Below, one piece after another: positions 25,878 through 34,599 of a stretch of DNA of 64,000 nucleotides. Positions within the stretch are counted from its first letter, which is position 1; every line of letters starts with the position of its first letter. The stretch is from Verrucomicrobiia bacterium. GTDB lineage: Bacteria > Verrucomicrobiota > Verrucomicrobiia > Limisphaerales > DSYF01. The notes under the pieces are model-generated. The model had not been told where the DNA came from, made no database searches, and saw nothing but the letters and a program-made list of their open reading frames with translations. The translations under genes were made by a program, and so were the position numbers. The stretch is taken from positions 25,161 to 89,160 of the forward strand of contig DASTWL010000007.1 of assembly GCA_035765895.1 (NCBI GenBank), read 5' to 3'.

Positions 25878-27251
25878 TCAGGAGGCGGCGGTGTTTTTCA
25901 GGCTGTGCCGGTGCGCGATGGAATACATCAGAATCCCGCCCACCACGCCGAACGGCACGAGATAGTAGAAGTAATAGCCCCACCCTTTCGCATCCAGCAC
26001 GTAGCCCAGTCCTTTGATGGCCAGCGCAGCGCCGAAGTATTGGAACGCATCGATGCAACCGGAAGCGAACGCGGCCATCTTGCGTCCACCGATGTCCATG
26101 GCCGCCGCCGGTCCGAGCAGGGAGTGGGTTGAATTCACCGTGAACGAGACGAGCACGAAGAACACCAGCGCCCAGTTCACCGTTTTCACCTGTGTGGCCG
26201 CGAGCAGCACGCATACCTCCAGAACGTAAACACCTGCAGCCACCGGCGCGCGGCGCGAATGGAAAAAGCGATCCGAAATCCACCCGGACAACAACGAACC
26301 GGCCGAGGCGACGAAGGGAATCAGAAAGCCCAGCCACTGGAATTTGCCGCCGTTCATGTCGAGGTGATGCACCTCCTGAAAAAAACGCGGGAACCATTGG
26401 TCGATGCTTTGCCGCACCGCCCCGGTGCACGCATACGCCGCGGCCATGATCCAGACCACGGGATTGCTCACGATTTGCTTAAAGACCAGGCTGAGTTGCC
26501 CGTGAATATTGGTGTCCGCGTGATCTGCCTCCCCCGGAAACAGGTTACGGTAGCCGCATTCCTCGGGTGTATCCTTGACGCACAGGGCAAGCACGATGGC
26601 CACCACGCTGGCGACCATGGCCGGAATCCAGAACAACCAGCGCCAATGCTGCGGCGGCACCTGCCACATCCCCAGAAACGTGAATCCCGCGAGCAACGCC
26701 GGCAGCAGCTTGTTGGCGACAAGCCGGCCGAGATTGATCATGAAGCCAAAGATGCCCGCAAACGTGCCGCGTTGCTTCTCGCTGAACCACGAGCTGTTGA
26801 TCTTGATGAAGCCCGGCGCGCCGAAAGACTGCAAATAGCCGTTCAAGCCCCACAACAATGAGAACAGCGAAAGCAGGCCCCAGAACGACGCCGCGCCGAA
26901 CAGGACATTGACGGCCACCGTGCCAAATGCACCGATCAACATGGCGCGTTTGCCGCCGATCTTGTCCGTGAGCAAGCCGTTGAGAATCTGTCCGCAGCCG
27001 TAGGCGATGAAGTTCACCGACAGGATGGTGCTCATGTCGGACTTCGTGTAGTGAAACTCGTCCGCGATGGCCTTGTTGGCGTAGGAGAAGTTGTAGCGGC
27101 AGAGATAGTAGCTGGTATACATCAGCCCCACCACCGCCCAGTTCAATCCGCGCCGCGCCCGAAATCCCGGCGGCAGCGGGGCCGGTCCAACGGCCGCCCT
27201 CGACGCATCGTCAGACGCGACCGTTGACGGCGAAGGTGATTGGGCGTGCAC
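25878..27251 (-). CDS. MFS transporter, organophosphate:phosphate antiporter (GlpT/UhpT-like)
   Basis: A 457-residue protein with about twelve hydrophobic helices. The first helix holds SYYLCRYNFSYANKAI, matching the GlpT-type YY-RxN pattern with a phosphate-binding arginine. It is followed by GCGQILNGLLTDKIGGKRAM, the cytoplasmic DxxGGKR loop. Such antiporters import sugar phosphates or glycerol phosphate in exchange for phosphate. It lies 62 bases after the paralogous gene upstream. The substrate cannot be told from sequence. Confidence 0.88.
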   Translation of the reverse strand: MHAQSPSPSTVASDDASRAAVGPAPLPPGFRARRGLNWAVVGLMYTSYYLCRYNFSYANKAIADEFHYTKSDMSTILSVNFIAYGCGQILNGLLTDKIGGKRAMLIGAFGTVAVNVLFGAASFWGLLSLFSLLWGLNGYLQSFGAPGFIKINSSWFSEKQRGTFAGIFGFMINLGRLVANKLLPALLAGFTFLGMWQVPPQHWRWLFWIPAMVASVVAIVLALCVKDTPEECGYRNLFPGEADHADTNIHGQLSLVFKQIVSNPVVWIMAAAYACTGAVRQSIDQWFPRFFQEVHHLDMNGGKFQWLGFLIPFVASAGSLLSGWISDRFFHSRRAPVAAGVYVLEVCVLLAATQVKTVNWALVFFVLVSFTVNSTHSLLGPAAAMDIGGRKMAAFASGCIDAFQYFGAALAIKGLGYVLDAKGWGYYFYYLVPFGVVGGILMYSIAHRHSLKNTAAS

Positions 27252-27313
27252 ACTGCATTGTCACCAGCACGCTTCGGAGCTGCAACCGTTTCCGCGAAAG
27301 AATTATTCGCAAG

Positions 27314-28804
27314 TTATTCCTGCGCCACGAAACCGGGCGGCGTCTTCTTCTCGACTTCCACCAGATAACGTCGCGTGGCCGCCGGGAGTTCGTGCCAGAT
27401 TTTCCGGGCGAGGAAAATGCCGACGACCGCAAACGGCACGAGAAAGATGGGCCACCACTGCCAGTTCCACGACGTGATGTAGCCGAGGCAGACGGATTGC
27501 AAACCGCTGCCCAGATACGCGAATCCATCAACAATCCCCGAACAGGTGGCCGTCGCCTTGCGCCCGCCAAAATCCGTCGCCGCCGTGCCGGACATCAGCG
27601 ACGTCACGCCAATGCCGCCGAGCCAGATGAGCACCGCCGCGGTTCCCACGACGACCGGTTGAGAATGCAGAAACACCGCCATGACCGTCGCCATGAGCAG
27701 GATGAAGCCGCACAACAATGCCGCCGGCGGACCACGCCGCGAGTGGAACAGCTTGTCCGAAATGATGCCGCCGGCGAAGCCACCCACAATGCCCGACAGG
27801 CAGAGCAGCAGGCCCCAATGCTCCATGAAAAAGTCCGCGCTCGGATGGCCCACCTGGCCCGTTTGTTTGATGAACGTTTGATACCATTGGGCAATGCCAT
27901 TCCGAAACACGCCCGAGGTCAGTTCAACGCAGGCAATCAACAGCATCAACGGACTGCCCAGCACTTTTTTCAGCAGATCCATGGTGGTGTATTCCACGTG
28001 CATCTGCCCTGACGAAGCATCGTGCGTGTCGAAATGCGGGAAATTCGCCTCTTCCGGCGTGTCCTTGATCAACCACGCGTCCAGTGCCGCCCAGCCCAGC
28101 AGAATGATCGCGGGGATGAAGAACACGGCCCAGGTCGCATCCACCGGATGGCCGGGAACAGCAAAGATTTTCTGCACCCAACGGTGCAACCACCCGACCT
28201 CGCCCGCGGGGCTGGCCTGCGTCATCCGCACGATCGCCTGGCCCCAATCGAAGGCGAAGTAAACGCCGAAGGAAATGAGCGTCCCAAAAATCGCGCCAAA
28301 TACGCCGCGCTCGCGCACGTGGAACCAGTAGGCCTTGACCTTGATGATGGACACCGCACCAAAGCTCTGAAAATACATGTTCACCGAATAGATGATCGAG
28401 AACGCCACGACCATGTTCATCTTGAGCTGGCCGGTTACCACGAAGTAGGTCAGCACGCCCAGCGCGATGTTGGCGAGCGCGGACCCGATTGCCGCGACAA
28501 GGATGCCCCGCTTGCCGCCCATTTTGTCCACCAGTGGTCCGTTGACGAGGAACGACAGGGCGTAGGTCCACGTGCCCGCGGCGAAAATCCAGCCAAACTC
28601 GGTGTTCGACATGAGGGATCCCATCGCATTTTTTGAGACGGCGAGGTTGTAACGTCCCATGTAGAGGAACGCGTAGGTCATGCCGAGCGGGAACCAGTTG
28701 ATAAACCGGCGAAACATGAACCCGCCGCCGTGCCGCAGCGGGTTGTTGTAGAAGTAGAGGCCGATCACCACGGCCATGCACAGACCGACGATGCTCAGTG
28801 ACAT
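27314..28804 (-). CDS. MFS transporter, organophosphate:phosphate antiporter family, with an extra N-terminal helix
   Basis: A 496-residue paralogue of the next gene. The usual first helix (AFLYMGRYNLAVSKNAMG) is preceded by an additional hydrophobic segment (LSIVGLCMAVVIGLYFY). NGPLVDKMGGKRGIL is the GlpT-type loop. The charged region in the middle (LIKDTPEEANFPHFDTHD) resembles the central loop of its neighbour. The start at 28804 is preferred to 28855. Tandem arrangement suggests duplication with divergence in substrate. Confidence 0.86.
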   Translation of the reverse strand: MSLSIVGLCMAVVIGLYFYNNPLRHGGGFMFRRFINWFPLGMTYAFLYMGRYNLAVSKNAMGSLMSNTEFGWIFAAGTWTYALSFLVNGPLVDKMGGKRGILVAAIGSALANIALGVLTYFVVTGQLKMNMVVAFSIIYSVNMYFQSFGAVSIIKVKAYWFHVRERGVFGAIFGTLISFGVYFAFDWGQAIVRMTQASPAGEVGWLHRWVQKIFAVPGHPVDATWAVFFIPAIILLGWAALDAWLIKDTPEEANFPHFDTHDASSGQMHVEYTTMDLLKKVLGSPLMLLIACVELTSGVFRNGIAQWYQTFIKQTGQVGHPSADFFMEHWGLLLCLSGIVGGFAGGIISDKLFHSRRGPPAALLCGFILLMATVMAVFLHSQPVVVGTAAVLIWLGGIGVTSLMSGTAATDFGGRKATATCSGIVDGFAYLGSGLQSVCLGYITSWNWQWWPIFLVPFAVVGIFLARKIWHELPAATRRYLVEVEKKTPPGFVAQE

Positions 28805-28975
28805 GTGAAACTTTCGAATGACGCCACCATGGTGCAGGAGACTACGTCGGCCCACAGATCCCGGTCAAAAGGTTTCTCCGGTTGTCCAGGTTTTCGTGAG
28901 CGAAAGCCGTTATCGGTGAGGCAGGACACAGCGTGACCGTCGCCTTCGTCGGACTGGCGCCGGTTCGTTTTTCCC

Positions 28976-28981
28976 TATACT
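28976..28981 (+). promoter_or_regulatory. -10-like box directly upstream of the ECF sigma gene
   Basis: TATACT lies 9 bases ahead of the GTG at 28991, in a T-rich context. A start site 6-8 bases further would leave almost no leader, and no ribosome-binding sequence is visible, so the mRNA may be leaderless. No good -35 box is seen 16-18 bases upstream. Confidence 0.4.
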
Positions 28982-28990
28982 GTTGGCTCT

Positions 28991-29614
28991 GTGCAGGCCG
29001 AAACTGAAGCCCAGTTGCTTGCCCGCTGTCGCCGCGGCGACGCGGCGGCATGGGACGCGATCTTCGACCGGCATTATGCGCCGACAATGCGGTTCGTCTT
29101 CACACTCGGTGCCGCGTTCGCCCCCGAAGATGCCGAGGAGATTTGTCAGGAGACCTTCCTCGCGGCCATCCGGAATCTCGCTTCGTTTCACGGGCGCTCC
29201 CAATTTCAGACCTGGCTCTTCCGGATTGCCGTCAACAAGGCTCGTGATTATCGGGAACGGCAAAATGCCATTAAACGTGGGGGTGGCCAAATACCCCTTT
29301 CCCTCCACGCGGAACATCCCGAAACCGGCCTGTTCATTGATCCGCCATCGTCACTACCCGGACCGGATGGGGCCATCCTGCGCGCGGAACAGGCGGTTCA
29401 GTTGCACGAAGCCTTGAACGAACTGGGCGGCCCCTGTCAGGAAATCATTGAGCTGCGGTATTTTGCCGAATTGAGCTACGAGGAAATTTCGGCCGACCTC
29501 GAATTGAACCCCAAAACCGTCAGTTCACGGCTCAGCAAGTGCCTTGACCGGCTGGAGCAAATTGTGAAGCGCACTTTTTTGCGGGAGACATCCCGCGCAA
29601 CTTCCGTCCAATGA
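28991..29614 (+). CDS. ECF-type RNA polymerase sigma factor
   Basis: A 207-residue sigma-70 family protein. Region 2 includes WDAIFDRHYAPTMRFVF, DAEEICQETFLAAI and FQTWLFRIAVNKARDYR. Region 4 is QEIIELRYFAELSYEEISADLELNPKTVSSRL, with its helix-turn-helix. Start is a GTG. A membrane protein begins 9 bases after its stop and is the likely anti-sigma or sensor partner. It is divergent from the antiporter pair across 186 bases. Confidence 0.92.
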   Translation: MQAETEAQLLARCRRGDAAAWDAIFDRHYAPTMRFVFTLGAAFAPEDAEEICQETFLAAIRNLASFHGRSQFQTWLFRIAVNKARDYRERQNAIKRGGGQIPLSLHAEHPETGLFIDPPSSLPGPDGAILRAEQAVQLHEALNELGGPCQEIIELRYFAELSYEEISADLELNPKTVSSRLSKCLDRLEQIVKRTFLRETSRATSVQ

Positions 29615-29623
29615 AATGACCGT

Positions 29624-30910
29624 ATGGCCGAAACGCCCCAACATGAACTCGAGAAATTGCTGAGTGACTACGCCCGCCAACGCCGGGCCTCCGCGGAGGT
29701 GAAGGAAATGCACCCGGCCACCCGCCGCCTGCTCCAGGCGGAAGTGCGCCAGCACTTTGGCGCCCCGCCGCCGCCCGCACCAACGCGCGCACCGGCCTGG
29801 TGGCGCCGGCTGTTGCCCCGCCTTGTTTTCGCCGCCGCCCTCGTCGTCGTGTTGGGCACGGCCGTTGTATGGAATTTTTCATCGCGCTCGAAAATCGCAG
29901 AGCGGCTGGCTTTCGTCGGCCCGTCCGAACGAGTTCCACAAACCGTGTCAACACCCGCACCGTCCGCACCAATCAATGCACCTGCGCCCCGGGCTGCCGG
30001 CAGAGAGGCCGCCCGCGCCGAGCGTTCAAGCGGGATGGGCCATTTAAAACAGGAGACCGATTCACTCGCCGGCGAAGCGCCCTCAGCCAATGCGTTGGCC
30101 CGCCCCCTCGCCAAGACGGCGGCAACTGATGTGGCAACACGCGCCAACCTTCTCAACGATGCGGCCGGGGGCTACTACGGCAATCCGCCGACGGTATCCT
30201 CGGCCGAGGAGCCAGTTCCCGCGGTGCCGGCCAAATCGCTGGCTGCCGCCGGGTTCAAGGAGGGCGTCTCAACGTCGGAAGAGCCCCCCCCCGCGCTGGC
30301 TGGAGCCCAGATGCAAAACGTCGCGGGTCTGGCGCAAATGAATTCCACTCAACTGTTCCGCAACGTGGTCCTGGTCAACAAAGTCAAGGCCGCCGCGAAG
30401 TTTCCCGTGCTAAATGAGTTCACGGTGCAGCAAAACGGCAGTTCACTGACGGTGGTGGATCACGATGGCTCCGTTTACCGTGGCTACGCCAACCTGGCCG
30501 CGCAAACTACGGCATCCGACCGACCGACCGGAGACGTTTTGGACAAGCAAACCTTCACAGACCAAGCCGCCCTGCAAGGATTCACCGGCCTCGCCCCCAA
30601 TCAAAAAGTGTCCGGCGCCCAAGTCCAACAGGCCGTTGAGCCGCAGAGTTATTATTTCCGGGTGGAGGGCACCAACCGCAGCCTGAATCAGCGCGTCGTC
30701 TTCACCGGCAATCTGCTGCAAAACCCCGCCGCCAATCTCCAACAGAACAACACGGTGAACCAGACGTTCATGCAGCAATCCGTGGCGCGGCAAAACCTCA
30801 AGAACGGGCTGCCCGACGGAGCCACGATGAACAACTACATCAACGGCCAGCTTCAACTCGGCAACAGCAAGACCAGCACGGAGTTGAACGCAATCTCGAT
30901 GAAGCATTAG
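29624..30910 (+). CDS. single-pass membrane protein, probable anti-sigma partner
   Basis: A 428-residue protein with a cytoplasmic part of about 65 residues (LEKLLSDYARQRRASAEVKE), one transmembrane helix (LVFAAALVVVLGTAVVW), then a long Ala/Pro/Asn/Gln-rich extracytoplasmic region. Near residues 245-350 lies a compact part with FPVLNEFTVQQNGSSLTVVDHDGSVYRGYA. No zinc-binding anti-sigma motif is visible. The assignment rests on the topology and the 9-base distance from the ECF sigma gene. The C-terminus is rich in Gln and Asn. Confidence 0.72.
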   Translation: MAETPQHELEKLLSDYARQRRASAEVKEMHPATRRLLQAEVRQHFGAPPPPAPTRAPAWWRRLLPRLVFAAALVVVLGTAVVWNFSSRSKIAERLAFVGPSERVPQTVSTPAPSAPINAPAPRAAGREAARAERSSGMGHLKQETDSLAGEAPSANALARPLAKTAATDVATRANLLNDAAGGYYGNPPTVSSAEEPVPAVPAKSLAAAGFKEGVSTSEEPPPALAGAQMQNVAGLAQMNSTQLFRNVVLVNKVKAAAKFPVLNEFTVQQNGSSLTVVDHDGSVYRGYANLAAQTTASDRPTGDVLDKQTFTDQAALQGFTGLAPNQKVSGAQVQQAVEPQSYYFRVEGTNRSLNQRVVFTGNLLQNPAANLQQNNTVNQTFMQQSVARQNLKNGLPDGATMNNYINGQLQLGNSKTSTELNAISMKH

Positions 30911-30928
30911 GGGATAACAACCGAAGAA

Positions 30929-31013
30929 TGGTGCGCACGGCAGGACTTGAACCTGCACGCCGTTAGGCACTACCACCTCAAAGTAGCGCGTCTGCCAATT
31001 CCGCCACGTGCGC
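30929..31013 (-). tRNA. tRNA-Leu (anticodon GAG)
   Basis: The minus strand from 31013 folds as a class II tRNA. The acceptor GCGCACG pairs with CGTGCGC. The D-arm is GCGGAATTGGCAGACGC. The anticodon stem CTACT/GGTAG surrounds the loop TTGAGGT. A long variable arm follows, then the T-arm GCAGGTTCAAGTCCTGC. The CCA end is encoded at 30929-30931. Confidence 0.96.
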
Positions 31014-31229
31014 GAAGCGGCGCAGAGTCAACCAAGGCCGCCGCGCTTCTGCAAGCTGTTTTCAAGCCTTGCTCAGTCAAATTTGTCGCCGCGTTAACGC
31101 ACGGACTGCGACAAAAACAAACACGGCTGGCGTGGGCGTGTTTTATAACTGACCTTTCTGCTAAACTTCCGTCAACTAACACTCACGCCCGCGTCAGCCA
31201 AGGTTAACGTCCGCCCATTTTGGCATTCG

Positions 31230-32003
31230 TCAAGTGCGTTCCTGCCGGACTTCGAAGGCGTGGGGTGGAATCGTTTGAAAAAATGGCTCAAAGGTTTCGC
31301 CGCCAAAGCCGAAATCTCCCAAAAACCCTTTCGTTGACGCGCTAATGGCGACCGGCCGACGGGTGAATGGATTACGATACGCCAGTCCTACCGCCCGCAA
31401 CCCCAGCAGCGCATTCGGCTGCCCGCCGTAGAGTTCATCGCCGACAATGGGACAACCGGCCAGTGCCAGGTGAATCCGGATTTGATGCTGCCGCCCCGAG
31501 CGCGGGCGCGCTTCGATGAGATGTTTGCCCCCGGCACTGGCCACCAGCCGAAACGCAGTTTCGGCGTCCTTGCCACGCCGGTCGGGCCGCATGCGGCCGT
31601 GCTCTTCCGGGTCGGGCGCCAGCCGGTCGTTGCAGGTCCATTCATTTTGGCACGGCGCCCTGGCCGATACGGCGAGGTAGATTTTTTCGACCTGCCGGGT
31701 TTCAAACAAGGCGCCCAGCGAATCGAGCGCGCCCTGGCTTTTGGCGAACAGCAAAATGCCGGTCGTCTCGGCATCGAGCCGGTGGACGTATTTCAGAAAG
31801 CGCAAATTGCGGGAACGCGCCCAATAATGGCCGGCTCCGATGGAGGAAGTGATCGCTGCCTGGAGATTGCGCTGCGTGCGCTGCCATGAAAATGGCACCA
31901 GCATCCAGCCCGCGGGCTTGTCGATGGCCAGGACCGACCGGTCCTCATACAGAATCGGGATGGGCGCTTCCTTGAACAGTTCGATGCAGTTTGGCCTGGC
32001 CAT
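31230..32003 (-). CDS. RluA-family pseudouridine synthase
   Basis: RNA-modifying enzyme of 257 residues without an N-terminal S4 domain. The family opening is LYEDRSVLAIDKPAGWM. The catalytic aspartate is in YVHRLDAETTGILLFAKS, and the C-terminal part has RPRSGRQHQIRIHLA and PIVGDELYGG. It may modify rRNA or tRNA; the target base is not deducible. It lies between the two tRNA genes. Confidence 0.93.
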   Translation of the reverse strand: MARPNCIELFKEAPIPILYEDRSVLAIDKPAGWMLVPFSWQRTQRNLQAAITSSIGAGHYWARSRNLRFLKYVHRLDAETTGILLFAKSQGALDSLGALFETRQVEKIYLAVSARAPCQNEWTCNDRLAPDPEEHGRMRPDRRGKDAETAFRLVASAGGKHLIEARPRSGRQHQIRIHLALAGCPIVGDELYGGQPNALLGLRAVGLAYRNPFTRRPVAISASTKGFLGDFGFGGETFEPFFQTIPPHAFEVRQERT

Positions 32004-32118
32004 GCTGAAACGCGACGTTGTGTGCGGTTGAAACCAGATGCGGCGCCGTCATTCGGCCGTGCGGTCTGGGAATCCCCTCAAAATCAGGCCGGCGGGGGGA
32101 AGAAACGGCCAAAAAACT

Positions 32119-32195
32119 TGGTGCACCCATGAGGAGTCGAACCTCAAACCTGCTGATCCGTAGTCAGCCGCTCTATCCAATTGAGCTATGGGTGC
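32119..32195 (-). tRNA. tRNA-Arg (anticodon ACG)
   Basis: The minus strand from 32195 forms a full cloverleaf. The acceptor GCACCCA pairs with TGGGTGC. The D-arm is TAGCTCAATTGGATAGAGC. The stem GCTGA/TCAGC holds the loop CTACGGA, and the T-arm is TGAGGTTCGACTCCTCA. CCA is encoded at 32119-32121. The ACG anticodon normally needs A34-to-inosine editing by TadA, which is not in the window. Confidence 0.97.
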
Positions 32196-32208
32196 TCAAG
32201 GGACGCGG

Positions 32209-32236
32209 AAGTTAAACCGCATCCTCTCAGCGTCAA
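32209..32236 (-). promoter_or_regulatory. sigma-70 type promoter for tRNA-Arg
   Basis: On the minus strand TTGACG (32236-32231) is followed after 16 bases by TAACTT (32214-32209). This places a start site just before the tRNA 5' end at 32195. It occupies the upstream region of the divergently oriented polyprenyl synthase gene. Confidence 0.6.
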
Positions 32237-32303
32237 GTTCTTTCTCCAATCCGCACGAGTTGTCTTGCAGCGCGCGGCGCCTTTTTCTAAACCAACCGCC
32301 ACC

Positions 32304-33245
32304 ATGGCAGCCACTCGCACGATCAATTCTTTTGACCTGCAGGAATTTCTTGAAACCCGCACCCAGGCGGTGAACGCCGCCTTGAGCCGTTACCTGCCGC
32401 CCGCCCAAACCAGGCCGGCGACCCTCCACGCGGCGATGCGTTACCCGTTGTTTGCCGGCGGCAAACGCATGCGCCCGGCCGTGTGTCTGGCGGCTGCCCT
32501 CGCCTGCGGCGGCGACGAGGCGGAGGCCATGCCGCTGGCTTGTGCCGTTGAATGCATACACACCTACTCGCTCGTCCATGATGATCTACCGTGCATGGAC
32601 GACGACGACCTGCGCCGCGGCAAACCCACCACCCACGTGCAATTTCGCCCCGCCAACGACGCGGCCGGACGGAAACGCGGCGAAGCCATTGCCCTCCTCG
32701 CGGGCGACGCGCTATTGACGCAGGCCTTTGAAATCGCCGCTCAATGCCGTGGCTGGCCACGTTACTCGCATCAGGATGTCATGCTCGAACTGGCCCGGAC
32801 GGCCGGTTCGCTGCAATTGATTGCCGGTCAGGTGGCGGACCTCGAAGGCGAAGGCCGCAAAGCAGACGTCAAACAACTGCGCTACATCCACGAGCGCAAG
32901 ACCAGCGCCCTGCTCTGTTGCTCCGTGCGCCTCGGCGGGATGAGCGCGAATTGCACGCCCGCCCAGCTCAAAGCGCTCACGGATTTCGGCTATAACGTTG
33001 GACTGGCATTTCAGGTCATCGACGACATTCTGGATGTCACCCAGACCAGCGAAAAGCTGGGCAAGACCGCCGGCAAGGATGTTAAATCCCAAAAATCGAC
33101 CTACCCTGCGCTGGTCGGATTGGAACGTTCGCGCAAAATCGCGACCCAACTCACAAACAAGGCCTTCGCCGCGTTGAAGACGTTCCGCGGGCGAGCGGTC
33201 GCATTGGAAGCCCTCGCCGAGTTTTTGCTCAACCGCGAGTATTGA
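32304..33245 (+). CDS. ispA: polyprenyl diphosphate synthase (farnesyl/geranylgeranyl type)
   Basis: Elongates allylic diphosphates with IPP to make C15 or C20 chains. It is 313 residues. The first aspartate-rich motif is DDLPCMDDDDLRRGKPT, the second QVIDDILDVT, and the IPP-binding GGKRMRPAVCLA segment is near residue 50. The large insertion between the aspartates of the first motif is typical of the bacterial IspA/GGPPS type. The ATG at 32304 is preferred because the upstream open frame runs through tRNA sequence. Confidence 0.93.
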   Translation: MAATRTINSFDLQEFLETRTQAVNAALSRYLPPAQTRPATLHAAMRYPLFAGGKRMRPAVCLAAALACGGDEAEAMPLACAVECIHTYSLVHDDLPCMDDDDLRRGKPTTHVQFRPANDAAGRKRGEAIALLAGDALLTQAFEIAAQCRGWPRYSHQDVMLELARTAGSLQLIAGQVADLEGEGRKADVKQLRYIHERKTSALLCCSVRLGGMSANCTPAQLKALTDFGYNVGLAFQVIDDILDVTQTSEKLGKTAGKDVKSQKSTYPALVGLERSRKIATQLTNKAFAALKTFRGRAVALEALAEFLLNREY

Positions 33246-33271
33246 GCGTTCCGCTTGGCCGGACCACGCCC

Positions 33272-34288
33272 TCACCGGCTCGCGTGCTGCCATTGATCCT
33301 TGGCTTCCATGACGGAGCGGGGCCCAAGGCCGTCAAGCCATTCGCGCGGGGCCGCATCATCGCGCAAATAGGCGTCCCAAAAGGCGGTCGATAAAGCCAG
33401 AATCACGCGATGGTGGTTGGGATTGCGCGGTTCGCGGTCGCCCGGCAATGGCCGGTCGGTAAAGACGGAATGCTCGGCGTTGTTCAGAACCACCTCATAC
33501 TTGGGCGCGCCATGCAGCGCCGGATACACCCCGAGCCGCGAGGCCAGGTCCGCGTGTCCAATCGGCGCCACATCCTTCGTTCCGGTCATCAGCAGCCACG
33601 GAATCGTGACCGCACCGAAGGCCTTTTCAGCGGTGGCGCCCTGCGGTGTGCTGGGACTGAAGGCAATGGCGGCCTTGATGCGCGGATCCGTCAGCTTCTG
33701 GCCGGTGAGCGGCAATGTTTCTCCGCTCACCGCTTCCGTGGTTACGGCGCCAAAGGAATGCCCCGACATGCCGACCCGTGTCAGATTCAGCCGGCCGCAC
33801 AAGCGGTGGCCGGCGTTCGTATTCCACGCCGTCAGCTGGTTCAATACCGCCGGGATGTCCGCCACCCGCAGCAAAAAATTTTCCAGCGAGGCCGCGCGTT
33901 GCATGGCTGCGAGCCGCTGCGCCCGGGGCACATTCTGCCAGACGGATTCATCGCTGCCCGGATGCTGCACGAAGACCGCCACGTAACCGCGCGCCGCCCA
34001 ATGCTCGCCCAGGAACGCGCTGCCCGCACGGGAACCGCCCAACCCATGACTGAACAACACGACGGGTTCGGCGTTGGTGCTTGCCGGGAGGAAAACGCGA
34101 ATCGGAATGTCCCGGTGTCGCGCGGCATCCGGCACCGTCAAATCCACGCGGACCGGTTGAAATGCCGGGGCCTTCGCCAGCGGATCATAGCCGCCCGATG
34201 CGGCCACCGCCGGCATCCCGGTCGCCAGCCAAACCGAACACATTATGCCGCATCCCAATCCCACAACCGTTTTAATGAATGATTGCAT
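33272..34288 (-). CDS. secreted alpha/beta hydrolase (PAF-acetylhydrolase/chlorophyllase-like)
   Basis: A 338-residue protein with a signal peptide (VVGLGCGIMCSVWLATGMPAVAA). The oxyanion-region motif is LFSHGLGGSRAG, and the nucleophile serine is in GMSGHSFGAVTTEA. A later acidic-residue candidate is MTGTKDVAPIGHAD and a histidine candidate is AEHSVFTD. It is a soluble or periplasmic esterase of unknown substrate. The start at 34288 is set by the signal peptide. It is divergent from ada. Confidence 0.85.
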   Translation of the reverse strand: MQSFIKTVVGLGCGIMCSVWLATGMPAVAASGGYDPLAKAPAFQPVRVDLTVPDAARHRDIPIRVFLPASTNAEPVVLFSHGLGGSRAGSAFLGEHWAARGYVAVFVQHPGSDESVWQNVPRAQRLAAMQRAASLENFLLRVADIPAVLNQLTAWNTNAGHRLCGRLNLTRVGMSGHSFGAVTTEAVSGETLPLTGQKLTDPRIKAAIAFSPSTPQGATAEKAFGAVTIPWLLMTGTKDVAPIGHADLASRLGVYPALHGAPKYEVVLNNAEHSVFTDRPLPGDREPRNPNHHRVILALSTAFWDAYLRDDAAPREWLDGLGPRSVMEAKDQWQHASR

Positions 34289-34599
34289 GTTTGTCCTGAC
34301 GCAGGTGCCTGCCCAAATGTTACCGGAGACCGTCAATTTTCCGGCTCCGCTCATCACCCACCCGGTTGGTTGCTCCTGAACAAATGTTCGATGTCGCCGC
34401 CAATCATAACTTTGGCACCAAATGGGACGGCGGTGACCTGTCCAAAGCCGCGCAGCCACTGGCATTCAAAAAAGCCGCTCCGACAATTGCCCCCAGGTGG
34501 TGGACGTGAATCCGACCTGGCCGTAATCGCGCACTCTTTCAAGCGCTGCACAAAATGCCGTGTCGCTTTTTCGGTGGACGCGCATGTTATGCTTGGAGC
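34289..34599. other. divergent intergenic region between the hydrolase and ada
   Basis: About 310 bases with no supported gene. Open frames here are short and lack family features. The region must carry both promoters. I see no obvious A-box-like Ada operator that I could defend, and no repeat or hairpin of note. Confidence 0.5.

Noticed and set aside
30970..31182. Short minus-strand frame across tRNA-Leu
   Set aside because: It runs through a complete tRNA cloverleaf and has no coding features.
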